Positions 22,444 through 33,050 of a DNA stretch of 64,000 bases are shown one piece after another. Under the pieces are notes generated by a model. The model saw only the letters and a list, made by a program, of their open reading frames with translations, did not search any database and had not been told where the DNA came from. Both the position numbers and the translations under genes were made by a program. This stretch comes from Elmis aenea (Eukaryota > Arthropoda > Insecta > Coleoptera > Elmidae), in NCBI GenBank assembly GCA_947652605.1, contig OX393579.1:50846970-50910969 (forward strand), given 5' to 3'. Positions within the stretch are counted from its first letter, which is position 1, and every line of letters starts with the position of its first letter.

Positions 22444-23600
22444 CAGGGACTGAGAACGGAACGAAAACGAAAACGTTAAACGAAATTAACCGAATTTTTT
22501 TTAAGAACGAAAACGAAACCGAAAACGAAATAAATATTTTCCAAAACCGGTTTTAACCGGTTTTGTGGCTATTTCAATTTTATTTGTTAAGCACAAACGC
22601 GAATATACCTTCTGTGCTGGGGGGATTCCCACGAGGCAGTAAAAAATCTCACTTGAAATAAGTGAGCTTCACTTTTCTCCATATATTTACGTGAATATGT
22701 ATTAACAACGTTATTGTTTATACTTGCAGTTTCGTGTAACACAATTAACGGTACAGATATTGTCTATTTCTAATTTATTTTTTAGATCATCAATATAGAA
22801 TATACACTTGATTGGATATATATTATCAATGTGTATGTTTTATTTGCGTTTAGACATAATAATAGTAACATTTATTCTTACTTCGAAAAGGACTAAGGTA
22901 AAAGAAGAGTTATTGGAAGATGTGTTGCTAGTAAGATTTAACGGAATGTGAAAATGTATATTGTATGGTATGTACAAACTATAAAGTTAAAGTATATTTC
23001 AAGTTAATATAAGTTTTTTTTAATATCTTGTTTATTTATAACATTTAGTAAATTATCCACTTGAATTCATTCTTTTGTCTTTTTAAATAATTACAGCAGG
23101 ATCTTATTTAATTCAAATGCATAGATTTTTAGTACTAAAACAAATTTAAAACAGCACTTGCTATATTTTCATATTTTTAGATAAAGATGGTGTGCCTAAT
23201 TTAACCTAATCACGTTGTGTTTTTGCACCTTACGGGTGTTAGTTAAACTTAATAAAATGTTTAAATGTTAATGTGTTTAACGATTTGGTAAATTTAATAT
23301 GGCGATGGTTCGCCAGTCTAAAATATGCTGTCCGTGAGCATCAAACCCCATCGTCATCTCTTATATTTTAGTTGAGACGCAAATATTGTTATCGTATTTA
23401 TAGAGGGTTGTGGTGAATTAAAAAAAAATTGATTTTTTGACGACAAAAAAAATATTGTAAACCGGTTTAAACCGTTATTATTTCGGTTCACGAAAACGAA
23501 TAAAGATTTTTTTTGGTTAGAACGAAAACAACGAAAACGATATATTTCGTTTTCGTTCCGAACAGAAACGAACGGATTTTTTTTTCGTTTTTAGTCGCTG
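22444..23600. mobile_element. hAT-type element with 8-bp target duplication
   Basis: The ends are CAGGGACTGAGAACG and, complemented, CAGCGACTAAAAACG. CTTGCAAT is duplicated perfectly at 22436-22443 and 23601-23608. Both subterminal zones are arrays of AACGAAAACG-like units, with AACCGGTT copies near the left end and near 23460. The middle is AT-rich and no transposase was recognised in 1157 bp, so it is non-autonomous. It inserted into the Jockey-like fragment. Confidence 0.9.
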
Positions 23601-23608
23601 CTTGCAAT

Positions 23609-24785
23609 AGGCCTATTCTGCCGATTCTTCATTTTGTGTTCTTACAATATTTACCGTTTTTTAGTACATCGATTTTATTATGTCGATTGTTTCTATTTCT
23701 ATTTTATTCCTTCTTAGGAATGTTTATCAAAATTAATATGAGCAAAACATGAAATCGGTTGGAAGAAGTGTATTGATATTTACACAGATTTGATAGTGCC
23801 CAAGCACTGCTCTTTCCCATTTTAAACAAGATAATATTAAACCAAAAACGGTTGGTGTATGGATTTCTTGTGATATCGGTGGTGGTTTTTAGTAATCAAA
23901 GTAAATTAAGTCAAATTACGAGAGGTAAATATACATAATAAGATTTCAGTTTATCAATTAGTACGCAAACGAACCAGTGTTTGTGTTAATTAAGAACTTT
24001 AAAACATTTTCTGATTCGACATTTACTTTCGAATATTTATTTTCCTCTCCAGCAGTATTTGTTAATTACAAACACGAGTATTTATTTAGCAATACAGTGA
24101 CATTCGTTTTCCAAAAACGTGAAAATATGGAAGCCATAAAACAACCCGAATTTAGAACTCCAAGTAATAAACGTATTTAATGTAAATCCTCTTAGGCAAG
24201 TCGTAAATTCGATTTGACGCATAAGCTATAAATATGATTACAGAAACGCTGGGGTTCGGAAGTTACTAGCGACATCGGTGTTACAAATTAGGAGCAGAAA
24301 AATATCATTAATCGACTAAAACACCTACGTTTCCTCTTACTTCTTCACATGGATATTTATTTCACTTGTCCCGAGATGGAATAAAATTAAATCGCCCTCT
24401 CGCGCTTGGGCCGACTCGATTTTTAATCGAATTAATTGCTATTGGGGGAAAACTTTAAAACAAATGAGTTGTCCAAGTTTAATAAGAATAATTTCTCGAG
24501 AAGTTGGAATATAATAAGTGCTTTCATATAAAAACGATTAATTTACTTCGAATTAATTTCAGCAGTCATACTTAGTTAATAGGTTTTCCTAATCAAATTA
24601 CTCGGGCTTAATGAAATCCAATGAAACAATACGACGTTAATTATAAACAAACAAACAAACACGGCAAACTTAAATTAATTACAGGGAAGTTTCTGATGTA
24701 CAGTCCGAAATACGTTCAAACTCGGCATAACGCATTTATATAACGCTCAATAGTTCAAATTATTTGAGCAAATTTATGTTCGTCA
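23609..24785. other. Unassigned DNA
   Basis: No gene was recognised. A short AAAC microsatellite (AAACAAACAAACAAAC) lies near 24646-24661. Confidence 0.4.
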
Positions 24786-24790
24786 CTGTA

Positions 24791-24880
24791 TACAGTCATG
24801 TGCAAAAGAATGGCAACGGAATTAGCAATTCCGCTGTAGATTTAATGGTAAGCGTTTTTTGCTTACCGTGTTGGATTTTC
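24791..24880 (+). repeat. Possible Tc1-like terminus, unpaired
   Basis: The sequence TATACAGTCATGTGCAAAAG followed by AATGGCAACGG has the look of a Tc1-family terminus next to a TA. Small hairpins follow (GGAATTAGCAATTCC, then GGTAAGC...GCTTACC). No matching right end was found nearby, so this is at best a solo end. Confidence 0.35.
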
Positions 24881-25115
24881 TACCCTTATCGACCTTTGCT
24901 TAAACTCTGCGCCATTGGTTGAACGAATAATATAATTTTAGTTTTGTCACTCCAGAGTTACTCTTAAAGAGAGAAGCAAACACATCCACTTATTTTTTAT
25001 TAGAAGCCAATCGGTTTTTATAATATTATTATCTTTCAGCTACTGCTTTTTTCAACGTTTTCTTACAAGTGCTTTGGCGTTTATTACTTGCCTTCTTCCT
25101 ACAGAAGTGTTAATA

Positions 25116-25460
25116 TTAGGTTTGTTCCAGGAAACCTATGTACGATCCATGTCCTATCAGGATTCTGCGCAGTATCGATATCGCGTTTTAGCACAGTCTC
25201 TGATAGTTCACCGGACGATTAGTCGGCGGTTCCAACTGTTATAAAATTAACACATGAACTAGTCAGTCTACGCTCTACGGTCAAAACAGTACGGGAATGA
25301 AGGCACGTACTAGCGCTTGGATTTTTACACGCATGCGCCACTCATAACTAGCGTGAGCTCTGGTAACTATGCATCGCCTTCCCAGTGCCATTTGATACCG
25401 GATTCTTAAAGTTTTATCCTTGCGATGCGCACGTTTCTATGAACCAAACATACACAAATG
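25116..25460 (+). repeat. Dispersed repeat, copy A of an inverted pair
   Basis: The sequence from TAGGTTTGTTCC to AACCAAACATACACAAATG is the reverse complement of 30647-31186 over most of its length. Shared landmarks include GATTCTGCGCAGTATCG, ACTAGCGCTTGGATTTTT and GATGCGCACGTTT. Its two ends are themselves weak inverted repeats (GTTTGTTCCAGGAAAC against GTTTGGTTCATAGAAAC). It is unclassified: a MITE or a solo long terminal repeat are both possible. Confidence 0.7.
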
Positions 25461-25858
25461 TAATTTACAGTTAGGCCAGCCCTAAAAGCGTCCCAACAAC
25501 GGCTAATACTGGCCAATACCTTTATTAGTACATAGTTCACGCATGCGAATAAACCAATGCATGTACTTACCCATGAATTGGTTTTAAATCGCTTATTGGA
25601 ACAACCCTATTTAGTTTCAAATCCTGGACTGTTTTGGTTGATTTTTAAAACTGCATTTACTTCCCATCTTAATTTTTTTTTTTGTTATCCACCTTCTTTC
25701 AGAAATTTCCAATTTATATTTTTTGCAGCTGCATTATTTAATGCAATTTTTGAATGAAACTACAAAAAAATATTGTCACACTAAAAATCTTGTTTATTTA
25801 TTGTTACTAAGCAACCGTATGACATAAGTGATAAAGACCCCAATATTGTTATTAGTGT
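25461..25858. other. Unassigned DNA
   Basis: No gene was recognised between the dispersed repeat and the LINE 3' end. Confidence 0.4.
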
Positions 25859-25870
25859 AAATTTGATTTT

Positions 25871-27772
25871 TATTTATTTTTATTTAGTCATTTGTCTTTC
25901 TACCGTTAGGTGTAAGACTACATTAATTTACTAAACCAATTTAAGATAAAAACTAAACACAAGTTCGATAAAAGTACATTTAACATAATATTTAATGTGA
26001 GCTTCACTATTATGTTAACTTTATTTCTTGCTAACTATTCTTTTCCACCCCACTCTGTTTTGAGACAGCTCCTTTACGTCCTCCCATTTAATACCTTTTT
26101 CTTGCGCTGCCTTCTTTACTCCTTCTTTCCAAGTTTTTCTTGGTCGGCCCCTTTTATTTTTTCCCTGCGTCCTTGCTTCGTACGTTTTCCTTGTTAATTT
26201 TTCATCTGTCATTCTATTAATGTGGCCTAACCATCCTAACTGTCTTTCCCATATCTTAACTTCTGTTGATTTTATTTTAAGTTTTTCTCTATATGTCTCG
26301 TTTTTTATTTTGTCTAGTTTTGTCTTTCCCTCGATTGTTCTTAAAAACCTCATCTCGGCTGCATTTATTCTACCTAAGTTTCTTTTTGTAAGTGTCCATG
26401 ATTCGCTTCCGTATAATAAAGTTGGTGTGACTACTTTTTTAACTACGTCTACTTTTGTTTCTTTTGATATTTCTCTTTTACTAAAGATGGTCGTTTTTAG
26501 GGTATTATATATTCTTCCTACTTTTCCTAGTCTGTCGTTTATCTCTTTGTCTTGTCTTCCGTTTCCTTCTATGATTGTTCCCAAGTATTTGTAATGTGTT
26601 ACTTGTTCTATATATTGCCCTTCTATTGAAATGTTGTGTGAGTTTTCTTTCTCTGTTACTATCATGCTTTTTGTTTTCTGTACATTTATCCTCATATTAA
26701 TTTTCTTTAGTTCTTCGTTAAGTCTTTCCATATTATACTGTAGGTTTGCCTCCGAGTCTGCTACCATCGCCATATCATCTGCGAATAATAACTCCGTCAG
26801 CTCAACCTTTTCCATCCTCCAATACCCCAACTGTAGTGGTCTGAACTTCTTTTTTGCTTTCTTTATTGCCTCATCTACTACGATTGCAAATAGCAATGGA
26901 CTAAGCACGCAACCTTGTTTTAATCCTTCTTTCGTTTCAAACTCTAATGATTCCTCGTTATGTGTTCTTACCACGTTTAGCGTTTTTTCATACATTATTT
27001 TTAGTGTGTCTATAGTTCCCCCGTCTATACCTTTGGTTTTTAGGCTTTTCCACACATCCTTCCTTTGTATTCTGTCGAACGCTTTCTCCAGATCAATAAA
27101 ACATATATGTATTTCCTTGTTTTTCATCATTGCTTTTTCTATCGTTTGTCGTAATATAAAAATTGGATCTTGCGTGCTTCTTCCCCTTCTAAAACCATAT
27201 TGTGTTTCTTCTAACGTATTTTCTAATTTTTCCTTTATTCTGCCTTCTATTATTCTGGCTAGTATTTTTGCTGGTATACTTATTAGTGTTATGCCTCTAT
27301 AGTTTGCGCAGTTCCTTTTATCCCCTTTCTTGAAGAGTGGTAAAATAATTCCCATGTTCCATTCCTTTGGCATTTTTCTTGTTTTAATAATTTCGTTTAT
27401 TATGCTTCTCAGGGCTTCTTTTCCTGCTTCTTCCAAGTATTTGATCATTTCTGGAGTAATATTATCGATACCTGGAGCTTTGCCTAGTTTTATCTTTATT
27501 ATTGCTTCTTCCAGTTCTTCTTTTGTGATTGGTGCCATTTCTTGGTGTTCGCTTTCTACCTCTTCGTTTATTTTTTTGTGGTTTTCGTTTGCTTCTGTTA
27601 GTTCCATAAAATGTTGCCTCCATCTCTCTAATATCTTATCCTCCTCTGTAATTATCGTTCCATCTTTATCTTTTATATTATTCATGTTAAACTCTTTTTT
27701 TTGTCTTAATTGTTTTAATATGCCATAAAACAGTTTTTGGTTATCCCTAAAGTTGTCATTCATGCTTTGTCC
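25871..27772 (-). mobile_element. 5'-truncated RTE-like LINE, best-preserved copy
   Basis: The minus-strand insertion runs from a truncated 5' end near 27772 to an A-rich tail near 25871. The 3' end (ACACCTAACGGTAGAAAG, then GACTAAATAAAAATAAATA) matches that of the copy at 21.0 kb. A 12-bp direct repeat, AAATTTGATTTT, lies at both ends (25859-25870 and 27773-27784). It may be the target duplication, although coding similarity (KFG) seems to run into it. The endonuclease domain is missing. The intact frame suggests a fairly recent insertion. Confidence 0.8.
26021..27763 (-). CDS. LINE reverse transcriptase, 580 residues, N-terminally truncated
   Basis: The reading frame is open without stops. 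Residues 1-100 are the linker before RT. The RT domain follows: GKAPGIDNITPEMIKYLEEA (about 94-113), NYRGITLIS (about 155), ETQYGFRRGRSTQDPIF (about 188), IDLEKAFDRI with the first catalytic Asp (about 226), EGLKQGCVLSPLLFAIVVDE (about 280), and LLFADDMAMVAD with the catalytic Asp pair (about 332). The thumb contains YLGTIIEGNG, then KVVTPTLLYGSESWTLT. The tail is QLGWLGHINRMTDEKLTRK, then GKNKRGRPRKTWKEGV. The protein would copy LINE RNA into DNA at a nicked target. The apurinic-type endonuclease expected upstream is absent, so this copy cannot act alone. RTE-like assignment rests on the tail pattern. Confidence 0.92.
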   Translation of the reverse strand: MNDNFRDNQKLFYGILKQLRQKKEFNMNNIKDKDGTIITEEDKILERWRQHFMELTEANENHKKINEEVESEHQEMAPITKEELEEAIIKIKLGKAPGIDNITPEMIKYLEEAGKEALRSIINEIIKTRKMPKEWNMGIILPLFKKGDKRNCANYRGITLISIPAKILARIIEGRIKEKLENTLEETQYGFRRGRSTQDPIFILRQTIEKAMMKNKEIHICFIDLEKAFDRIQRKDVWKSLKTKGIDGGTIDTLKIMYEKTLNVVRTHNEESLEFETKEGLKQGCVLSPLLFAIVVDEAIKKAKKKFRPLQLGYWRMEKVELTELLFADDMAMVADSEANLQYNMERLNEELKKINMRINVQKTKSMIVTEKENSHNISIEGQYIEQVTHYKYLGTIIEGNGRQDKEINDRLGKVGRIYNTLKTTIFSKREISKETKVDVVKKVVTPTLLYGSESWTLTKRNLGRINAAEMRFLRTIEGKTKLDKIKNETYREKLKIKSTEVKIWERQLGWLGHINRMTDEKLTRKTYEARTQGKNKRGRPRKTWKEGVKKAAQEKGIKWEDVKELSQNRVGWKRIVSKK

Positions 27773-27784
27773 AAATTTGATTTT

Positions 27785-28164
27785 ATTCCTTTAAATTCAT
27801 CACATGACCTTAAATGCTTTAATTTTATTGGATTTCTATTCAAACAAAAATATTTATGTAATAAAATTGCAATGCTGAATTGCCATTTACCTTATGGCAT
27901 TCTTGATTTATAAGGTATTTTTGTTATTTTGTATTTGCTATTCAAGACACCAAATAACAAACGAAATATTCCCATAAAAAGAATTGTTTTGCATTTCATG
28001 GTTAAACCAGCGTTTGCGAAGTCAATTCGGTTTTGTTATTTCGACAAATACTTTGTTTTTGGAAGGGGAGCGCCATATTGATTTTTACGTCGATGGCTTA
28101 AACTTCTCTCAATAAAAGAGATTATCAATTAATTATATTATTTATATCAATCAAGAAGTCATTG
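27785..28164. other. Unassigned DNA
   Basis: No gene or repeat terminus was recognised. Confidence 0.4.
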
Positions 28165-28262
28165 CGGTTTTTCTTCTTCCTAATCGGGTCTTCTTGGACC
28201 TTTCGGTGTCAAGGTGTGTTTTCTAGTTCTTGATTTTGTTTCTCCATCCCTGTCTACAACAA
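28165..28262 (-). pseudogene. LINE family 2 3' piece
   Basis: The segment ending with TTCTAGTTCTTGATTTTG and TCTCCATCCCTGTCTA matches 18205-18240. In that copy this sequence lies at the C-terminal end of the minus-strand LINE frame. Here it is separated from the rest of the LINE (28925 onward) by an inserted plus-strand LINE fragment. Confidence 0.6.
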
Positions 28263-28922
28263 ACACTTCTACATAATAGGGCTCTCAGAGACCGATATAT
28301 GCAGAGGATGTGGTCAAGAAGAAGAAATTCCTCTTCACGTAATATGCCAGTGTGAATGATTCACACACTATCGGCGTAGACTTCTGGGGATGAAAAAAGC
28401 CAACCAAGAAGACAAGAAAAACACCCATAAAGAAAATCCTGGAGTTTTTCAAAAACACAGGACTTCTTTAACACGTTAAGCGCTACCATGTTAAAAAAAA
28501 GTAGGTTTTTCTGGCCACCAATTGTAATGTAGTGTTGTATCCAATGTTGTGTTGTATCCAAATGGATACACGTGGCCCATCGGGCCAAAATGATTTGTAT
28601 CCATATGGATACAAATGGCGCTTAACGTGTGACGGGGCTATCACCAGAGGGTACAATAGACCAATAGGTCGCAGGATGGGCGTCCACAGGGAAGGGCAAA
28701 CGGGCCACTTGCGCCTCCATAGAACTCCATTAATGACCAAATAAAAAAGGGTCAAGTTAAAAGTTCGTTAAATACTTTAATGCATTCCTGATGGGATCAC
28801 TTGTGCGCAATTTCGTTTGCTAACTTTGCTCCCCCTTGGATAATTTTCTACGGACGCCCATAGGTCGCAGTACAGGAACCCGAATGGGGGGAACTACCTC
28901 CGCGGAAATAATAATAAATAAA
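28263..28922 (+). mobile_element. 5'-truncated LINE (zinc-knuckle C-terminus) inserted in another LINE
   Basis: It begins in coding sequence (28265-28400: IIGLSETDICRGCGQEEEIP, then LHVICQCE, then HYRRRLLGMKK). The CRGCG...H..C.CE arrangement is the cysteine/histidine-rich block found at the C-terminus of many Jockey/I/R1-group LINEs. The 3' untranslated part runs through a MITE (28472-28629). It contains two related motifs around ATAGGTCGCAG (about 28662 and 28860) and ends in an A-rich tail (AATAATAATAAATAAAA). The two flanks are parts of LINE family 2, so this is a LINE inside a LINE, with some target sequence lost. Confidence 0.6.
28472..28629. mobile_element. Short MITE with CACGTTAAGCGC ends
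   Basis: The ends are CACGTTAAGCGC and its exact reverse complement GCGCTTAACGTG, 158 bp apart. Inside are repeats of GTATCCA, in two orientations and two phases (GTATCCAAATGGATAC, then GTATCCATATGGATAC), plus GGCCCATCGGGCC. The left end abuts TTAA but the right end does not, so a piggyBac-type duplication is not established. It sits in the 3' part of the truncated LINE. Confidence 0.7.
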
Positions 28923-28924
28923 AT

Positions 28925-29080
28925 ACTCCTAGGCTTTTTTCTGATTTTAACATTGGTAATCTTATCAATAAATCTACGTCCTTCTATTATTCTCCAATAT
29001 CTCATCTTCTGCGTCTGTATCCTATTTTTTTGCTTTCTTGTTAGTGCCCAGTTTCTGAACTATAAATAAGAATTGGTACG
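28925..29080 (-). pseudogene. LINE family 2, RT C-terminal piece
   Basis: This matches 18458-18605 closely (CCTAGGCTTTT, then CTACGTCCTTCTATTAT, then GAATTGGTACGTAC). It encodes the region after the RT catalytic core on the minus strand, with stops and frameshifts. It continues after an insertion at about 29085-29380. Confidence 0.65.
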
Positions 29081-29084
29081 TACG

Positions 29085-29380
29085 TACATTGAATTAAATA
29101 CATACTCTTGCCTTAGTATTTTTTTGAGATCTCCTTACTAATCAAGCATTTATTAGTGGCGTGTTAAAATTTCGTCGCTGCAGCTATTCTGTTATTCGCT
29201 CTAATTGTTGGTCAGGTTAGGATGATTGAAACCGTTACATGATTTTTTGTAGTAACTATAGTTTTTGTCATTTTTTATTGACGCTTACGGTGTATCTTTT
29301 TAACTCTATGCGGTCCTATGTCGGGGCGCCCCCGACGGCATATTTTAACGCTTGCGGTCCAAGGTCGGCTGATACCTAAT
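29085..29380. repeat. About 300-bp insertion in LINE family 2
   Basis: Comparison with the 18.6-kb LINE copy, where the flanks lie about 35 bp apart, shows that these roughly 300 bp are extra. They contain two related units (GACGCTTACGGTG and AACGCTTGCGGTCC) and a GC palindrome (CGGGGCGCCCCCG). No clear termini were defined. It is probably a decayed MITE. Confidence 0.45.
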
Positions 29381-29383
29381 AGC

Positions 29384-29560
29384 ACTACATCAATTGCAAA
29401 TGCCAGTTCTGTTAAAGATATTGGTCTCAGTTTCCATCCCCAGTAGGCTTTCTTTGTATTTTCTTTGCACGACTTAATTATTTATCCATCCAAGTATTAT
29501 AAATAACAGTGGACTTGATGTATTCCCTTGGTTTACTCCCACTGTTCTTATACATATACT
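29384..29560 (-). pseudogene. LINE family 2 RT fragment
   Basis: On the minus strand, GVNQGNTSSPLLFIILG corresponds to RT block G.RQGD..SPLLF. After a frameshift, SLTELAFAIDVVL corresponds to the ADD box, with the first Asp changed to Ile (FAID for FADD). The stretch around 29397-29430 is the empty site matching the Harbinger-type MITE insertion at 18.65 kb. Non-functional. Confidence 0.7.
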
Positions 29561-30305
29561 GTTTAAACACAATCAAATTATCCTTGGAAAGACAAAAAAA
29601 AGTGATTTTGGTGAAATTTTTCAAATGCTTTTGTGTTAGTTGTATGTATAGCTGTATAAGAAGAATTTAACTAATTGTTTTATTTCTTTTTCTCTAGATA
29701 TAAGCTGCCCATGGTAAACCTCGAACTTTGGAAAGTGTGATTTCTTGCTCCCTATCTGGTAAGTTTGTTTTTTTGTGTCGTTCATGTAATTTTAAATTAG
29801 TTTAATTAAAACTGTACCGTAATTGCGCGTTATCGACACCCATTTTACAGTTATTTTAATAAAATGCGCATTTGTTTGTATTTTTCCATACATAGATTCA
29901 TGACTTCTAATGGAAATGAATTGATAAACTACTTTGGTTTGCATAAAAAAGTGATTGTCGTTTCCGGGAAAGACAAATCACCGTTATCTTTCTTATTTCA
30001 TAATCGGAACGTGACTGTTCGTTTCGTAATTATAAAATTAAAAAATGGATTATATTATGTTTAAGTACAATATTTGTATAAAATTCTTTTAGAAGTATAC
30101 TGTTACAATGTTATAAAGAAGCAGTATTATTTGGAATTTCTCAGTTTTAAAGTTTAACATAGGAATCTCGCTAATCTTAGAGAGCGATTAGGTAAGTCAA
30201 TAAAATTGGGGCCAGGTTACGAAATTTGGCGCTGAATTCAGATCTACACCTCTTTAGCGTCTTGGAAATTAATCCGTCCCCCTTGCCCTCTTCCTAGCTA
30301 CGCCA
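29561..30305. other. Unassigned DNA with a possible hAT end
   Basis: No gene was recognised. AGCTACGCCACTCA near 30296 resembles the right end of the hAT MITE at 12.6 kb but has no partner. It may be a solo or decayed end. Confidence 0.35.
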
Positions 30306-30309
30306 CTCA

Positions 30310-30649
30310 CCCCAAATATTAAAATATTTCTGTTCTTGATGTTGGGCATCGTCCATTTATAAATTTTTATTTCTCCTTGGGTTGTTGTTGAAAATTTAGT
30401 TTTATCCAAATTATTTTCTAAACCATTTTTCGTAAATTGTTCTTCTTACTTCCTTACCATAAAGCTTAGGTCTTCTTCATCTTGTGCGATGACCACCTGG
30501 TCGTCTGCAAAACTCACAGTGTAGAGGTGTTTATTTCTGATCGGGACTCGCATACCTTCACACTTTCTCTTCCACCGTCTCAGCCCTGGGTCTAAAAGGA
30601 TTTTAAATAACTTCAGTAACGTGGAGCGACTGGCCTCTGTAAATGACAT
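30310..30649 (-). pseudogene. LINE reverse transcriptase fragment with FADDQVVIA
   Basis: On the minus strand the frame reads LDPGLRRWKRKCEGMRVPI, then HLYTVSFADDQVVIAQDEED, the RT catalytic box with both Asp. After a stop comes NGLENNLDKTKFSTT, the downstream block. The family is the same as at 19.9-20.2 kb. About 110 codons remain. The 5' side abuts dispersed repeat copy B. Confidence 0.8.
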
Positions 30650-31186
30650 TTGTGTATGTTGGGTTCATATAAACGTGCGCATCGCAAGAGTAAACGCCTT
30701 AAGAATCCAGTACTAAATGGAATTGGGAGGGCGATGCATAGCTACCAGAGCTCACGTTAGTTATGAACAGCGCATGCGTGAAAAAATCCAAGCGCTAGTA
30801 CATGCTTTCATTCAAGTACTGTTTTGACCGTACACTGACTAGAGGTCTATCAAGATAAACTGAAGCGCAAATGCGCAAAGAGAGGGGATGGCGGTTGAAA
30901 TGTAGATCTTGCTAAAAACATTGTATTATTATAGGTTATAACCCCGTTGTTGAAATAGATGTATGTTTTTAGGTAGAGCAGTAATTAACGCTTTAGACGA
31001 GTTTTTGTTTCTGCGTCACAGTTCAGTTTATATTGAAATACCTTTAGTTCATGTATTAATTATATAACAGTCGGAAGAGCCGACTAACCGTCCGATGAAC
31101 TAGCAGAGACTGTGATGGATACGATACTGCGCAGAATCCTGATAGTACATGGATCGTACATAGCCTTGTTGGAACAAACCTATTAT
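30647..31186 (-). repeat. Dispersed repeat, copy B of an inverted pair
   Basis: This is the reverse complement of 25116-25460, with about 200 extra bp in the middle (roughly 30841-31045). It runs from CATTTGTGTATGTTGGGTTC to GGAACAAACCTA. Copies A and B lie about 5 kb apart in opposite orientation, flanking the LINE cluster. Confidence 0.7.
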
Positions 31187-31189
31187 GCA

Positions 31190-32580
31190 ATCACGCCATT
31201 GTGTGTTGTTGGCGAATTTATAAAAAATGCTTATAAATGAGAAAATCTCTGAACATCAAATGAATTCAAAAAAAACCTATAAATATTTATGAACACATCA
31301 TGGGGTAATGTTGAAGTAATGAAATTATTTTTAATATGACAGATATATCTACCAAATGACGTTGGCTTCCCAGATAACAGGATAAAAAGTTAATAGCTTT
31401 TTCTGTTTAATGGATTCGTAAATTAATTTAATAAAAATTCGTTCGGACTTTTGTTAAATTTTGCGCGGATTTAATGTGTTCCGCGAGATAATAATTTACC
31501 TCTAGATAATAAATAAAGATTCGCGCTTAGTGTGAAGATGCACAAATAGTATCATCATATAATAAAGATAAAATCTAGCTTGTTGTAGAGGACACTGCCT
31601 CTAAAAGTGTAATTTCGCGAGAACAGAGTTTACACAAGGGCTTGGGGGACGGAACGGGCGAATGAGGGACACGGTGGTTTTGCTTATTCATGAGAAATGC
31701 TTTTAAAATGAAAATACAGCTCAAAATGGAATAAAAAACAAGCTCAACTTAAATGAAGTTTACTTATTACTTGTTCGGAATAATTCGAGAATAAAAAAGT
31801 TATAATGTCTGGTTTAAAAATAAAAAGACAACTCCCTAAATTACAAGTTTAAACTTTGTGAGTATTAATTATGCCCGCTATAATTAATGGAATTAATGAA
31901 ATTCCTATTACGTAATAAATTACAGCCTGTCCTATAATTACCAGTGAAATAATTAATATTTCAGTGCTGTAATATCGACAATCAATTAAATTCTAATCTA
32001 CTTGTCATAAAAAATAAATTAACTTCAGTATTAAATTACAGCTTTTTGTTCTTTTGTGTCGTGTTTTTGTTGTAGCGTTAAAGTGGCATATTTAATGTAT
32101 AATATGCAATTAAGAAGAGACTCCATTGTCTCTCTAGACAAGACGGAAGGAGATAAACTTTAATACAATGCCCTTTGTCAGTGAAATATGTAAGTAACAG
32201 ACAATTCACTTTAAATTTAACATAAAAACTTGGAGGACTTTTTCGAAGCAGCCAACTTCACTGTCTGTACACAAGTTATTGATTATGACAGTACGTTCAC
32301 TAATACATTTCTACATTTAATGCCGTCACAAAATACAGAATTTGATGTATACCGGTACATTACTTTAAATTATATGCTCAAAAAAAGCTCACATATTTTA
32401 ATGCAGTGTTTACAAAAACGTAACGGATCAATATCTCTTCTTGTGATAGCTTTACAAAAAAGAGTTTTAAATAAAAGTGGTTTGTGGTAATTTACTACAT
32501 AACCTTAAATTATTTCCAAATGTACACAGTGTTTTGTTTTTGCGTACTGACACGTCACTTTGTTTTCTTAAATAGAACAC
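31190..32580. other. Unassigned DNA
   Basis: No gene was recognised. A GC-richer patch lies at 31640-31680. It looks like intron or intergenic DNA. Confidence 0.4.
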
Positions 32581-32586
32581 CCTATA

Positions 32587-33050
32587 TACAGGGTGATTGA
32601 TAGGGACCGTGCATTAGAAATATATAAAGAATGGAAAAGGGTACTGATCTGAAATTGTGGTTATGACCATAGTGGCATATCATCTGTTTAATAAAAATAT
32701 TTTCGAGATGGCGACACTTCCGGAAATACCGGAAGTTGACATCTACTATCTTATTTCAAATACAATGGTGTAGTTTTTATTGAATTTTTGGATTTAACAT
32801 GTTTTTTAGAGGGACTTTTAATAGCATTCCCTACCTTAGCCTTAGTGCATTGGTTTTTTAGGGTTTTTGACTTTTTTGAATTTTTTTTAATTTTCATCGT
32901 GACGCTCAATTTATCTACCGCCGCCATTTTTGAAGCGAAAACGCTCAAATTGAGAGTATGCATGGAAAAAACCTTGAAGTTCATCCTGGAATTTTTGCAA
33001 TCGATGCATTACCTACTTATAGGGTGTCCAAAATTTAATTTTCTCTAAAT
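32587..33050. repeat. Unpaired TACAGGGTG-type transposon ends
   Basis: Two left-type ends lie in the same orientation: TACAGGGTGATTGATAGGG at 32587 and TATAGGGTGTCCAAAATTT at about 33019. No inverted partners were found within several kb. They are probably remnants of two different Tc1/mariner-like elements. Confidence 0.45.

Noticed and set aside
26220..27728. Several plus-strand open frames rich in Ser, Phe and Leu
   Set aside because: They are the antisense of the LINE reverse transcriptase frame and have no independent support.
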